A DNA stretch of 64,000 nt from Branchiostoma floridae (taxonomy: Eukaryota > Chordata > Leptocardii > Amphioxiformes > Branchiostomatidae): contig NC_049989.1 of assembly GCF_000003815.2 (NCBI RefSeq), positions 15,690,883 to 15,754,882 of the forward strand, read 5' to 3'. Shown here in pieces: positions 1-12,219 of the stretch. Positions within the stretch are counted from its first letter, which is position 1. Each line of letters opens with the position of its first letter. Below the pieces are notes generated by a model that worked only from the letters and a program-made list of their open reading frames with translations, was not told the DNA's origin and did not search any database. Made by a program: the position numbers and the translations under genes.

Positions 1-369
1 AGAAATTGCCACTATACAGCTGTACGGTAATGTAGTTCAAATATAACGCTTTGCAGTAAAACGGGACTAAACAGCAAAATTAGGGGGCACATGTCAAAAA
101 CGCTGTTATCAATACACCATCAAATCAAATTGCGTTCCAAGAACATCACGAGGTAGGAATATATGTTTTCAAATTAGATATTTATTCGTTCCAAAGACAT
201 CACCATTAGCTAACAATAGTCAATGATGTTCCAGAACAAGTCTTCGATTTGGTCCCATAGTAACGTGGCACAAACAAATCACTTGCGGAAACGATCGCAT
301 CGTTCGTGCGTATATCCGCTGTTTCTTGCTGATTTGTTGCCATATAATTGAGTATATCTCAGTGCGAAA
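1..369 (+). promoter_or_regulatory. 5' flank of PDZ-like gene copy A
   Basis: This flank is nearly the same as the sequence before copies B (about 5424-5642) and C (about 18145-18527), so it belongs to the duplicated unit and probably carries the promoter. I see no obvious TATA box. A GTTCCAGAAC palindrome at 228-237 recurs at the same relative place before the other copies and fits the heat-shock-element pattern TTCnnGAA. The region closest to the ATG (about 250-369) is the best conserved part. The promoter role is inferred from conservation and position only. Confidence 0.5.
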
Positions 370-2930
370 ATGGCACAGACTACTTCCCTATCGGAGAATG
401 CCCATCTTCGAAAGGAGCGCTTGGCCAGGTACGTTGGTAAAACTTGTTTTCATCACGATTTGTCGTGTTCAACACTTTACAGTGATGGAATCTGAACATT
501 TGTTCATACCGCACGAGTTTGAAAATAGTGTGACTAAAGAAAGCTCTGAAGGATATGTTGACATGTCTTTCGTTGGTAATATTTATCTTCAGCACATACA
601 TGTACAATAAATCAGTTTCTTAGATTTTTATACTAGCAACTCGTGCAGTTAAACTGTTAACGTTCTGTATGACTTTGTATTGTATGTACAAGTTGCCACA
701 CATTGTATCCTTTACAGCTGTCGTCCAGTAAAGTGCTATCTATCTATCGGTAGTGATAATAGCTTCGTTTGTCAAACATTGTATCAGGCACACCATATGG
801 CAGTTCCTGCTACTTCCGACGATTCTAGTAACTCTATAACTCTACATAAGACTGTGATGTTGTAGATGAGAATATACACGTTTGTTTTTATACCTCCAAG
901 CCTCAGAAAGTAACAGAAAACGACTCCGAATGACAAGTAATTACGATGTGGCTTGTACAAATAAAAGAACATCTTTTATTATCATTTACAGATCAACTCA
1001 CGTGAGCAAGCTCGTGAGTACTTTCGAAGCTCTTGTCAGCCAGCCGGGTCACTGTACTGCAGCCACAGGCCTGACACCCGTACAGGCACTACCTGATGCT
1101 GACCGAGTCTTGATTAGGTAAAGACATTTGCTAAGAAAGCTATGTTATCTGTATGTTTGTATGTGAGTTTGTGAGTTTGTGGGTTAGTGTGTTGGACAGC
1201 ATTATTCGAGAAGCTATGTTCGAATAAAAGTTCCTGTACATTTGACGTTAATTAACATTGTAGAGATTTTTTGCTCTTTTCCCGACACACAAACTAAAGC
1301 TTTTACAGATAAGCTCTGGTAGCATCGTAAGACATTTAGTATATTACTTAACTGTCAGAAAAACAAATAAAAGCCTATGGCCAGCAGATTTCGATAGTAA
1401 TGGTAGCGATTCTGTGCTTAATGTGATCTGCAATATCTAATGACAAGCATCTAACTATACAAAAGATTTCACCATTTCTTTTCCTCTTGCTCGAATATAG
1501 GAGTGTGTGTGATTGCGTCCACAAGGACAATCTGTAACTTTCATTTCATTTCTCCATACAGACGCTCTATAAGAGAGATAAGGGACGAGCTGTTGGCAAA
1601 GACAAGCTCAACCCCCTCAAAAGCCCGTGTTCTAACCGTGATCCCAAAGAAGTCACCACGTACCAAATCTCAGGATGACGAAACTACGAAGACGGCCAGT
1701 ACCACGGGACCACAGAAACCACTCCGCACCCAGTCCCTGGCTGACTCCACAGTCCAGACGGCGGTTACCATGAATGCAGTTGAACCAGCCAGTATCCAGC
1801 TTCTGGACGACACAGCCAACAAGACGGTGGCTAGCGTAGAATCGCAGAAACCAGCCCAAAGCCACCTCATCGGCGACACTGTTGGTACGCCGACGGATAC
1901 CGTAAAACCAACAGATCTTCTCCGCACCCTACTTCAGGAGAAAGCGGCTGTCGAGACGACGGTGACCGCGAGGCGACAGAAACCAACCCGCATACGCTCC
2001 CTGACCGGCATCGATGCCCAGACGTCGATTGCTAAAAAGCCACGTGCACGGAAGCCAACACGCACCCGGTCCCTGGGCGACATAGATGACCAGATGTCGA
2101 TTGCCGTGAAGCCACGTGCGCTGAGACCAACCCGCACAAAGTCCCTGCCCGGCATAGATACCCAGACGTCGATTGCCGTGAAGCCACGTGCGCTGAGACC
2201 AACCCGCACACAGTCCCTGGTCGGCATAGATGCCCAGACGGCCATAGGTGTAAGGCAGGAGGAGCTACTCCGTACCCTTCTTCTGGGCGACACAAGTTCC
2301 AAAACGACGGTAACCGTCAAGCCGCACAAACCAGGCCGTACACATGCTCTACCGCCTGACAAAGCTGCCTTGAAGACCGCAGTTCCCGTGAAGCTAGTGG
2401 AACCAGCCCCGACCCAGACCAACGCAGCCGCAAGTCCCATCGAAAGCACTCCCGTCCTCCAGCCACCACCTAAGCCCTCCAGGGCCAAGGACTTCGTGCT
2501 GCACCGTAACAACTATGGTCACTTCGGGTTCTGTCTTCTCACGACGTTGACTCCCGACTTGGAAACTGTTCATGTTGTCTTCGAATCCGCCGACAGCATC
2601 TCAGCCCTGCCAGTTGGCCGACTACTTGCCGTGAACTTCCTTCCCGTGCAAGGCAAGACGACAGCCGAGCTGTACGAAATCTTGAACCGATCACCCGACT
2701 CAGTACGACTGAAGATCGAGCAGCTGTACTTCCCCGTATCTGTACTGCAGGAGATGGTGAGAGACCAAGTATCAGCCGTTACGTTCCAACAGTACAGGGA
2801 GTACATTTTGTACCAGTACCAGATGCAGCGGCAAGCCCACCCTGTGAAGAAGTGGATGAAACGGAAGCTGAGAGGAGTTGTGTCGGTGCTATCCAGATGT
2901 CATGAGGTCCTCACAGTATGCTGGAGATGA
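370..2930 (+). CDS. PDZ-like-domain protein with RTRSL repeats, copy A (intact)
   Basis: Exons are 370-428, 992-1117 and 1562-2930 (1554 nt, 517 residues). Both introns are GT-AG and interrupt a codon at AG|A, giving Arg at each junction, and the same splice sites occur in copies B and C. The N-terminus begins MAQTTSLSENAHLRKE and is rich in charged residues. The middle of exon 3 is low complexity, with four units of about 24 residues built around PTRTRSL-GID-Q-SIAVKPRA. The RxRS core resembles basophilic kinase sites. Residues about 372-452 look like a PDZ domain: a YGHFGFCLL carboxylate-loop-like segment, then LPVGRLLAVN, VQGKTTAELYEIL and SVRLKIEQL. A basic tail with KKWMKRKLR follows. No signal peptide or membrane segment is visible, so a cytoplasmic scaffold is the simplest inference. 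I do not recognise a named family. Confidence 0.8.
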
Positions 2931-3450
2931 CTGTATGTAGCAGCGCAAATATTTGATATCTATGAAATTTTGTATATAGAAAGATTTTATTATAAAGTAT
3001 TGATTTTATTGTCTTTGATTTGAATGACGTCAAAGTTATCGTTAAAGCTTCGTGTCAGAATTCCACTGCCGAATCTCTCTCTGATTAAATCATAAAGAAG
3101 AAGAAACATTATAAAACATTGTACTCATACGAATACCTCTCGCAGTGTTTCTGTATATGGCAAGACTGTTATCTCTTAACCACTACAACTACTTATTATG
3201 TGCAATGCCCTGTCTCGTATAGCCCTTTTATCGGTAATACGGCGATGCAATACATGCAGAAACGTGTATGTAACATCTTTAATGTGAATGTGAATTTATT
3301 ATGAAATGTGGATGTCCTCAAGTTGGTAGCAGCCAGCTCTGAAATAGATTGTACATTGCAGCAGAAATACATTGATAACGTTTGACCTTATGATTCATAC
3401 TAGTTTTGTGTGTTTTACGTGACGATTTAAAAGATATATTACAATTTCAA
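2931..3450. other. 3' flank of copy A, shared with copies B and C
   Basis: A block holding the probable 3' UTR is shared with 8317-8720 and 20893-21445. It includes an A/T-rich stretch ending in TATAAAGTATTGATTTTATT shortly after the stop, and further conserved text down to the start of the GGAT repeat. No other gene is visible here. Confidence 0.6.
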
Positions 3451-3969
3451 ATGGATGGATGGATGGATGGATGGATGGATGGATGGATGGATGGATGGAT
3501 GGATGGATGGATGGATGGATTGATGGATGGATGCATGAACTGATGGATGGATGGATGGATGAACGGATGGATGGATGGATGAACGGATGGATGGATGGAT
3601 GGATGGATGGATGGATGGATGGATGGATGGATGGATGGATGGATGGATGGATGGATGGATGAATGGATGGATGAACGGATGGATGAACGGATGGATGGAT
3701 GCATGAACTGATGGGTGGATGCATGAACTGATGGATGGATGGATGGATGGATGAACGGATGGATGGATGGATGAACGGATGGATGGATGGATGGATGGAT
3801 GGATGGATGGATGGATGGATGGATGGATGGATGGATGGATGGATGGATGGATGGATGGATGAATGGATGGATGAACGGATGGATGGATGGATGGATGGAT
3901 GGATGGATGGATGGATGGATGGATGGATGGATGGATGGATGGATGGATGGATGGATGGATGGATGGATA
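3451..3969. repeat. (ATGG)n microsatellite
   Basis: A run of about 520 bp of GGAT/ATGG units, with interspersed ATGAACGG and ATGCATGAACTG variants arranged in a higher-order pattern. The long open frames across it (MDGWMDGW on one strand, SIHPSIHP on the other) are artefacts of a 4-bp repeat open in several frames. Confidence 0.95.
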
Positions 3970-4599
3970 GACGAAACATTAGTCGGATTGTTTTCTTAAT
4001 AATTTTTTTTGTTTGTCTTTGACAGCTAGGTTTGGCCTCCGTGACTTATGTTAAGATGCGGTACAATGTTGATGGGGCCTTTTCGTACTTTACTGAATAC
4101 AAATAGATCCAAACTAGCGCATGAAGAGACAGTATGTAAGTTTTGTTATTCAAGATATATTTTTGTATATTAAAGGAAAAGACGTATACACATCTTCGGT
4201 GTACAGATCGTGGGGTATATAATCATATCTCACAAAGGCCTTGACAAGATATACGTGTACATAATTCATGATTGAAACATTCTGTTCAGTCATTCAGAAT
4301 TCAACATTGGTGATTAAGAAACAGCAAGTAAGTTTTACAGATAACATCCCCAGATTTCAAAATAGACATCGTAACCTGTAACAAAAACATGGTATAATAG
4401 CCAACAGGTACTCAACTTCTGCATTCAAGAGGTTAACAAAGTGACACTAGGTGTGGTAGACTTGTAACACTCATCAAGTTGACAACTACAGTCATGGTTA
4501 CCACATTAGTGCCACAAATCTTCTTTGTTCGTGGGTGGCTCACAACGTGATAGAGAACAATTTGTAGGGGCCGTGATATAGCTTATAGGATCTTGTTTC

Positions 4600-4840
4600 G
4601 TGCTTGGAGTAGTACCAATATCAACAAAAAATTATTGCACTCATTACATATTTCATCTATATTCCTCTCTTCCGACATTATTAGCGCAGACCTTCGTAAA
4701 ATACAGATGTGTCACAATATGGAATAGCCTTCAGTCAAATATAAAAATAAAAATAAAATTTTTGTTTTCTTACATTTAAAAGTGCCCTGAAAACACACCT
4801 TATAAACCACCCTAGCCCCTTATAGAAGTATTTATCCTAT
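4600..4840 (+). mobile_element. LINE 3'-end remnant
   Basis: Translated on the + strand, the text around 4715-4800 reads like the decayed C-terminal end of a non-LTR retrotransposon reverse transcriptase: a W-N-SLQSNIK segment followed by a short stretch resembling the F-K-x-LKTHL motif after one frame change. Stops interrupt every frame. The assignment rests on motif similarity only. Confidence 0.4.
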
Positions 4841-4877
4841 CCTTATTCATATTGCTATTATCATTTGATTATCTTTT

Positions 4878-5170
4878 TTGTCTCATTATAACATATGTGT
4901 TAGTTTCTTTCCTTGTTATTTATTGATTTCATTGATCATACATCTCTTTGTATTATCATAACATATGTGTTAGTTTCTTTTCTTTGTTAGTTATTGATTT
5001 CATTGATCATACATCTTTTTTGTATTATTATAACATTATTGCGTTAATTACTTTTCCTTGTTATCTGTTGATTTCATAGATCATACATCTTTTGTATTAT
5101 CATAACATATGTGTTAGTCTCTTTTCTTTGTTCTTTATGATTTCATTGATCATACATCTTGTATAGTATA
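4878..5170. repeat. four-unit tandem repeat of about 72 bp
   Basis: The text ATTGATTTCATTGATCATAC and its surroundings occur four times head to tail, with ATAACATATGTGTTAGT in each unit and small differences between units. A short (AAAC)n run at about 5263-5286 closes the region, as at the 3' end of many LINEs. It may be the 3' UTR of the remnant before it. Confidence 0.8.
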
Positions 5171-5423
5171 GAGGAGGAGGGCACAGCATAAACTGTTTTC
5201 CCGTTCTTCTTCACCTGTTTTATACATTCTTTTCTGTATCTATTATCATTTTGTTATGCAAAATAAACAAACAAACAAACAAACAAATCAGACTACAACA
5301 AAATGTGTTTTCCAATTTAGGTACTTCCTCATCATGTTAAGCATCTACAGAGCAGAAAATTCTCGTTTTCTTTCAAAATCATGCGAAAATTAATGTATTC
5401 GATAGAATTAACTTCCTGTGGCC

Positions 5424-5642
5424 AGGAATATATGTTTTCAAATTAGATATTACCCCGTTCCAAAGACATCACAATCAGCTACCGATAGTTAGTCAATGAT
5501 GTTCCAGAACAAGTCTTCGATATGGTCCCGTAGTAACGTGGCACAAACAAATCACTTGCGGAAACGATCGCATTGTTCGTGCGTATATCCGCTGTTCCTT
5601 GCTGATTTGTTGCCATTTAATTGATAATATCTCAGTGCAAAA
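5424..5642 (+). promoter_or_regulatory. 5' flank of PDZ-like gene copy B
   Basis: Close match to the 5' flanks of copies A and C, with the GTTCCAGAAC palindrome at 5501-5510. The similarity starts abruptly near 5424, next to decayed MITE and LINE sequence that occupies 4020-5420. Confidence 0.5.
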
Positions 5643-8316
5643 ATGGCGCAGACTACTTCCCTATTGGAGAATGCCCATCTTCGAAAGGAGCGCTTGGCCA
5701 GGTATGGTAGCAGCCCTTGTTTTCATCACTTTACAGTGATGGCATCTGAACTTTTGTTCAAACCGCACGATGTTAAAAATAGTGTTCCTGGTGATGAACG
5801 TTGAAGAAAGCTCTGCTGAAGAATACATTTGCATGTTTTCGTTAGTTATATTTCTCTTCAGCACATACATATAATGATAACAGCTTTATTCGTCAAAAAT
5901 TGTATCAGACACACCATATGGCAGTTCCTGCTACTTCCAACGATCCTAGGAACTCTATAACTCTACAAAAGACTATGCCGTACTAGATTATCAACGTTGG
6001 TTGTTAGACCTCCAAGCCTCAGAAGTAAAAAAAAACAACTCCGAATGACAAGTATTTACTGTGTGGCTTGTATGAATAAAAGTACATCTTTTTTAGCAGA
6101 ATTTATTATCATTTACAGATCAACTCACGTGAGCAAGCTCGTGAGTAGTTTCGAGGCTCTTGTCAGCCAGCCGGGTTATTACTGCACTGCAGCCGCAGGC
6201 CTGACACCCGTACAGGCACTACCTGATGCTGACCGAGTCTTAATCAGGTAATGGCATTTGCTAAGAAAGCTATATATGTTACCGGTGCCATTTGTATTTT
6301 TGTTTGTGAATTTGTGGGTTAGTGTATCAATAATTGTTTTACTGATTGCAGTTCCATCAATCTCCAAATAAATTGCAGCGCCTTAGGGTGCTGACTTTCG
6401 TATTTAGGCATAAAAACAAAATTTACGCAGGTATTGAAAATTTTAACATAGAAAAGTAATAAAACTAACATTTTACAGATAGGACAACATTATTCAAGAA
6501 GCTATGTTCAGATAATTTTAGGTTCCTCTGTACATTTAATGTTGATTGACATCATAGTCATCAGTCACTGCATTCTGCATCTATAGTCTTTGAAATTTTT
6601 CGCTCTATTTCCGTAAAAATACTCAAGTTTTTACCGCAAAGCTTATCTGTCAGGAAAACGAATAAAAAAATTTTCTGTTAATGGACCCAAAAGCGGATTT
6701 CGACAGTCATAGCGATTTTGTGATTAATGCACATATATATGTATATATATGGTCTACAAGATCTTAAGACCTAAAGCATGTAACTTCTTTTCCTCTTGCT
6801 CGAATATAGCAGTGCGTGTGATTGCGTCCACATGGACAATATTTGTCAAGACTTTTATCTTCTTTTCTTAACACAGACGTTCAGTGAGAGAGATACAGGA
6901 CGAGCTGTTGGCAAAGACAAGCTCCACTCCCTCAGAAGCCCGTGTTCTAACCGTAATCCCAAAGAAGTCACCACGTACCAAGTCTGAGGATGACAAAACT
7001 ACAAAGACGGCAAGTACCACGGGACCAAAGATACCATCCAGCAACCATTCCCTGGCTAACACTACTATCCACACGGCGGTTACCATGAATGCACTGGAAC
7101 CAGCCAGTACCCAGCTTCTGGCCGACACAGCTGACAAGACGGTGGCTAGCATAGAATCGCAGAAACCAGCCCGAAGCTACCTCATCATCGGTGACACTGT
7201 TGGTACGACGACGGATACCGTAAAAGTACCAACGGATCTTCTCCGCACCCTTCTTCATGGGGAAGCGGCTGTCGAGACGACGGTGACCGCGAGGCAACAG
7301 AAACCAACCCGCACCCGGTCTCGACCGGCATCGATGCCCAGACGTCGATTGCTCTGAAGCCAAGTGTACAGAAGCCAACCCGCACCCGGTCCCTGACCGG
7401 CATCGATGCCCAGACGTCGATTGATGTAAAGCCACGTGCACGGAAGCCAACCCGCACCCGCTCCCTGGCCGGCATCGATGCCCAGACGTCGATTGCCGTG
7501 AAGCCACGTGCGCTGAGACCAACCCGCACCCGTTCCGTGTCCGGCATAGATTCCCAGACGTCGATTGCCGTGAAGCCACGTGCGTTGAAGCAAACCCATA
7601 GTGAGTCCCTGGTCGGCATAGATGCCCAGACGGCCATAGGTGTAAGGCAGGAGGAGCTACTTCGTACCCTTCTTCTAGGCGACACAAGTTCCAAAACGAC
7701 GGTAACCGTCAAGCCGCACAAACCAGGCCGCACCCATGACCTAGCTGCCTTGAAGGCGGCGGTTCCCATAAAGCTAGTGGAGCCAGCCCTGACCCAGCCT
7801 CTAGCCGACGTAGCCGCAAGTTCCACCGAAAGCACTCCCGTCCTCCAGCCACCACCTAAGCCCTCCAGGTCCAAGGAATTCGTGCTGCACCGTAACAACT
7901 TTGGTCACTTCGGGTTCTGTCTTCTCACGACGTTGACTCCCGACATGGAAACTGTCCATGTAGTGTTCGAAGCTGCCGACAGCATCTCAGCCCTCTCAGT
8001 TGGTCGGCTACTTGCCGTGAACTTCCTTCCCGTGCAAGGCAAGACGACAGCCGAGCTGTACGATATCTTGAACCGATCGCCCGACTCCGTGCGACTGAAG
8101 ATCGAGCAGCTGTACTTCCCTGTATCTGTACTGCAGGAGATGGTGAGAGACCAAGAATCAGCCGTTACGTTCCAACAGTACAGGGAGTACATTTTGTACC
8201 AGTACCAGAGGCAGCGGCAAGCCCACCCTGTGAAGAAGTGGATGAAACGGAAGCTGAGAGGAGTTGTGTCGGTGCTATCCAGATGCCGTGAGGTCCTCAC
8301 ATCATGCTGGAGATGA
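5643..8316 (+). pseudogene. PDZ-like-domain gene copy B, one-base frameshift
   Basis: Exons are 5643-5701, 6119-6247 and 6877-8316, with the same splice positions and phases as copy A. The first donor is the weaker GTATGG. Exon 2 codes for one residue more than copy A (PGYYC versus PGHC). In the first RTRSL repeat, near 7320, one base is missing relative to the other units: the reading goes from CGG-TCT into CGACCG, and the frame ends at a TGA at 7355-7357. The neighbouring frame resumes immediately and stays open through five repeat units, the PDZ-like domain and the basic tail to the TGA at 8314-8316. The exon total of 1628 nt is one short of a multiple of three. The otherwise intact frame suggests a very recent mutation or an assembly error. 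Confidence 0.8.
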
Positions 8317-8863
8317 CTGTGGCAGCGCAGACATTTTGTATTTATGAAATTGTGTATATAGAACGATTTAATTATAAAGTATTGATTTTATTGTCTTTAT
8401 TGTGTTCAACGACGTCAAAGTTATCGCTAAAGCTTTATGTCAGAATTCTACCGCCACGTCTCTCTCTCTGATTCAATGATAAAGAAGGAGAAACATTATA
8501 TAGGTAATAGAATATTTGCTCATACAAATACATCTCACAAAGTTTATGTTCAGAGCAACGCCGTTATTCTCAAAACAAAATCAGGCACCACTAGTGCACT
8601 TCAGCCACACATTCAGTGCAACGTCGTGCCTTGTATTGTCTTTTATCGAGAATGCGGTGATACAATACATACAGAAACATGTAACATCTTGATTGTTGTG
8701 AGTTTATTATGAAATGTGGGTGTCCTGACAGTCTCAGACTGTTAGCAAATAACCCAGACCTTAACTTTACAATGCGACAGAAATACACTTATGAGATTCG
8801 ACTGTACAGCTCATTCCTTCGCCAAGAAAGTTATGTTTTTGGTTACATTTTCATCGGTATGTA
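8317..8863. other. 3' flank of copy B
   Basis: The first 400 bp or so match the 3' flanks of copies A and C. There is no GGAT array at the corresponding place. Instead the sequence runs into an assembly gap and a TG repeat. No gene is visible. Confidence 0.5.
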
Positions 8864-8963
8864 NNNNNNNNNNNNNNNNNNNNNNNNNNNNNNNNNNNNN
8901 NNNNNNNNNNNNNNNNNNNNNNNNNNNNNNNNNNNNNNNNNNNNNNNNNNNNNNNNNNNNNNN
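8864..8963. other. assembly gap (100 N)
   Basis: Exactly 100 N, the conventional size for a gap of unknown length. It abuts the TG repeat, which probably caused it. Confidence 0.98.
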
Positions 8964-8997
8964 TGTGTGTGTATGTGTGTGTGTGTGTGTGTGTGTA

Positions 8998-9056
<59 letters not shown>

Positions 9057-9058
9057 CT

Positions 9059-9120
<62 letters not shown>

Positions 9121-9122
9121 CT

Positions 9123-9164
<42 letters not shown>

Positions 9165-9185
9165 ATGTGTCTGTGTGTTTGTTTG
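8964..9185. repeat. (TG)n microsatellite
   Basis: Almost pure TG repeat with regularly spaced TATGTGTCTGTGTGTTTG interruptions, giving a higher-order periodicity. The CVCVCV and HTHTHT open frames are artefacts. Confidence 0.95.
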
Positions 9186-9221
9186 CTTGTAATTGTGGAT
9201 GAACAGCATGACTCGAGAAGG

Positions 9222-9460
9222 AATGGACTATATTGATATTTCGATAGGTCTTGATGAGACGCGAAACGATAATTTCCCCCTTACGGTTTATTACGGTACT
9301 GCTGCAGAACATGACATGGTCGTGATTTTAAGTGGTAGATAGCCCTTGGAACAGAGAGTAAGTGGCGAGGGTTTGGGTCCCCTTGTGACTTACTTGAACT
9401 GCAGGAGCCAGATTTGCTTCAAACTTTGAAAGAGTATTGCTCACGGACATTATTTTTATG
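9222..9460 (+). repeat. interspersed repeat, mate of 52888-53160
   Basis: The two places share a long stretch of similar text in the same order: TTGATATTT...ATAGGTCTT-ATGAGA, ACTGCTGCAGAAC, ATGACATGG-C-TGATTTT, AGAGAGTAAGTGG and ACTTTGAAAGAG. I do not recognise the family and see no terminal repeats. From 9470 to 9903 I see nothing else, apart from what may be the 3' UTR of the next gene. Confidence 0.6.
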
Positions 9461-9903
9461 TTTAGATGACTTACGTTGCTTGTTATGAGTATAATCAATT
9501 GGTAATCATGCAAATCAGAATATTATATGCATAATGGGGAAATTTTTATAATTCCGCTGCTTTCCATGATACTCAAACACGGGACATAAACAAGGAACAT
9601 AAACAAGGGACATAACGTTAGATAACTGAGAAAGAGGGGAATATTTATTGACATAAATCATGCAAATAAAGACCTTATTTGCATAATCAATGAGAAACTG
9701 TACTCTTTTAATTCTAGATCTATCATGGTAAATGACGACATACAAGATAAAATAAAATTTATCTGTAACGGTGTATACATAATGTACTATGGCGGAGATA
9801 AACATTAAATAACAAAACATACGTGTGAATGATAAAACATTACTTGGACAATATTTACAACTTAATTGTACATGCAGCGAAAGCGACTAGGACTCATTCA
9901 TAA

Positions 9904-12060
9904 TTACATGATTACACATCGCTCTATGATCGCTCTATGATGAGAATAGACCGTCTGCAGAGCACTCGCTTGCTCCTGGTACTCGCTGGGTTGTTCGTGA
10001 TCTTCAGGTTTGTTGTTAACTGTTTCCAGCTTGCTGTTTAGCTTCAAAATGTCGGGATGATTGTCGTTCTCGCCGTGAATGTCTAATGTATCTTTATAGA
10101 GGTTAGTGTTTGCGTAGTCTCCACGGTCTTCATAAACTGCTGCGAGGTCACTAAGGGATTCAACAATGGCAGGGTGCGACATATCCTGTCCGTATGTTTC
10201 TTTGTTGATTTCCAGGGCTCTCTCATAGTATCTGATGGACCTCGTGTATTCTCCTAACTTACGACAGGAGGAGCCAAGATTTCTTAACAGCAAAGCAATT
10301 TCTGTCTTGCTCTTATCCAGTACCTGTTCCATCATCTTCAATGATTCTTCGTGATAGCTGATTGCTTTCACAGTATCTCCAGATGCTTCAAAAACTACTC
10401 CCACCCAACTAAGTGACCTGGCGGTATCACAATGTGGGTTGGTCGGGCCATAGAGCTCTTGACACATTTCTAATGCCTGTTCACAGAAGGAAAGAGCTTT
10501 ATGGTTATCACCGGCATTATACCAACAGATTCCTAGGTGACTAAGAGCACGTGCGATCTCTGGATGGCGCGCTTCGTCTCCTCTATGTGACTCACTCGGA
10601 CCGTAAATGACTTTCATCATATCTACCGCCTCCTCGTAGAGGCGGAGAGCTTTTGTGTAGTCTCCAAGTTCTTGGTAAACCATCGCAACTTCAATGAGAG
10701 ATTCAGCAATACAAGGGTGAGCCCGTCCGTATATGCGTCTGAAAATTCCCAGTGCCCGCTCGTTGTATTGGAGGGATTTCGTGTATTCTCCTAACTTGCG
10801 GCATGCCGGTCCAAGTCTGAATAGTAATACGGCAATATATAGACGTTCTTTGTTACTGAGACAGTCTTCTAACATCTTCAGTGCTTCCTCATAAGAACTG
10901 ATTGCCTTGAAGGTTTCTCCTGATTTTTCCAAGACGATCCCCATAGTAACAAGCGATGTGACAGTATCAGGATGTGGGTTGGTCGGGCCGTAGAGTTCTT
11001 GATACATCTTTAACGCCTGTTCATAGAAGACACGGGCTTTCTCAATATCACCGGCATCATCCCAAAGGCTTCCCAGATTCTGAATAATCCGTGCCACCTG
11101 GGGATGGCATGCTTTATCTCCTCCGTACAATAGTTTCAACATCTGAAGAGCCTGTTCGAAAAGGCTGTTGGCTTTTTTGTTGTCCCCGATGTGTCTCCAT
11201 TCGTGTCCAAGGTTTGTGAGAGAATTGGCGATGTTAGGATGTGGCGTGTCGCTCCCGTATATAACCTTATTTATTTCTAGTGCCTCTGTATGGTAGCGTA
11301 GCGCTTTGACATGATCATTCAGACCATTACACAAACTAATCCCAAGTTGATCAAGGGACGCAGCTATAGCGGGATGAGCTGTGTCTTGGCCATAGATAGC
11401 TTTGTTCATTCTTAAGGCTTCTTCTCCATATTTGATGGCCTTCTTGAAGTCACCTAGCTTAGCCCAACATATTCCGAGGCTGCCAAGTGATTGAGCTATA
11501 TCTGGATGAGCTTCATTATCTTCATGGATGCTTTTTAACATATTCATTCCACTTTCAAAGTAGCTGATTGCCTTCTCATTATCACCGATGCGAGCCCATT
11601 GTGTGCCAATGTTATGTAGAATGTTAGCTATTACTGGATCCACCGCACCCTTCCCCAGTAACGCCTTCTGTATCGATAGCGCCTTTTCATGGTACTCAAG
11701 GGACTTCTTGGCATCTAGGTGGCCCCATTCTGATCCAAGGCTTTCATAAATGTGGACCATCTCTGCACGCTCTAGATCTGTACCGTACCCAAACAGCTCA
11801 TGTGCTATCTTTAGCTGCTCTTCCCGGCAACTGATAGCCTGTCTGTGGTAACCGAGTTTTGAATAAGTAAAGGCTCTAAATGCCTGAAGAAGAGCCTTTG
11901 CACAAAGGTTCCCTGTAGTAGGGCCGAACCATGATTTTGCATGTTTCCCCTCCTCCAACTCTCTCTGTAGCTCTTCTGTGACGGAAATCAATGCATCGAA
12001 CTGCAAAAGCTTGATACATATATCAGCCTTAACCACAGGGGAGGCATCATAATGCACAGT
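9904..12060 (-). CDS. TPR-array part of a DUF294-TPR gene (downstream of in-frame stops)
   Basis: An open frame of about 718 codons on the minus strand, made almost wholly of tetratricopeptide repeats of about 42 residues. I count roughly 12 to 14, of the tandem kinesin-light-chain/TPR_12 style (LG--W---GD--KAI-Y-E-AL-M---YG----HP-IA-SL--LG). Such arrays bind protein partners. The frame starts directly after a TAG at 12061-12063, without an ATG for about 100 codons, and is in the same reading frame as the nucleotidyltransferase exon upstream. It is therefore the second half of one exon (13571-9904), not an independent gene. The array ends in a non-repeat tail with ERCVIM before the stop at 9904-9906. 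Confidence 0.8.
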   Translation of the reverse strand, partial: TVHYDASPVVKADICIKLLQFDALISVTEELQRELEEGKHAKSWFGPTTGNLCAKALLQAFRAFTYSKLGYHRQAISCREEQLKIAHELFGYGTDLERAEMVHIYESLGSEWGHLDAKKSLEYHEKALSIQKALLGKGAVDPVIANILHNIGTQWARIGDNEKAISYFESGMNMLKSIHEDNEAHPDIAQSLGSLGICWAKLGDFKKAIKYGEEALRMNKAIYGQDTAHPAIAASLDQLGISLCNGLNDHVKALRYHTEALEINKVIYGSDTPHPNIANSLTNLGHEWRHIGDNKKANSLFEQALQMLKLLYGGDKACHPQVARIIQNLGSLWDDAGDIEKARVFYEQALKMYQELYGPTNPHPDTVTSLVTMGIVLEKSGETFKAISSYEEALKMLEDCLSNKERLYIAVLLFRLGPACRKLGEYTKSLQYNERALGIFRRIYGRAHPCIAESLIEVAMVYQELGDYTKALRLYEEAVDMMKVIYGPSESHRGDEARHPEIARALSHLGICWYNAGDNHKALSFCEQALEMCQELYGPTNPHCDTARSLSWVGVVFEASGDTVKAISYHEESLKMMEQVLDKSKTEIALLLRNLGSSCRKLGEYTRSIRYYERALEINKETYGQDMSHPAIVESLSDLAAVYEDRGDYANTNLYKDTLDIHGENDNHPDILKLNSKLETVNNKPEDHEQPSEYQEQASALQTVYSHHRAIIERCVIM

Positions 12061-12219
12061 CTATCGTCCTATGGTTGTGATTATAATTTCTCTATCAGTG
12101 AGACCAAATGAGGCTGCGAACATGTAGTGCTGAAGGGGATGAGCTGTATAGAAATACCTGAACAGCATCTTCTGGTCGGGCACGTAAAATACAGTCTTGA
12201 AAAGTGTTTGTCATCGTCG

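Noticed and set aside
1653-2512. Minus-strand open frames opposite exon 3 of the PDZ-like copies (also 6968-7898 and 19572-20768)
   Set aside because: They mirror the biased codon use of the real exon and do not agree between copies in start or end.
3395-4022. Long open frames of MDGW or SIHP repeats on both strands
   Set aside because: A pure 4-bp repeat is open in several frames at once. There is no start context, splice site or conservation to suggest a gene.
8709-9312. CVCV/HTHT frames spanning the gap
   Set aside because: TG repeat plus N run; no coding signal.
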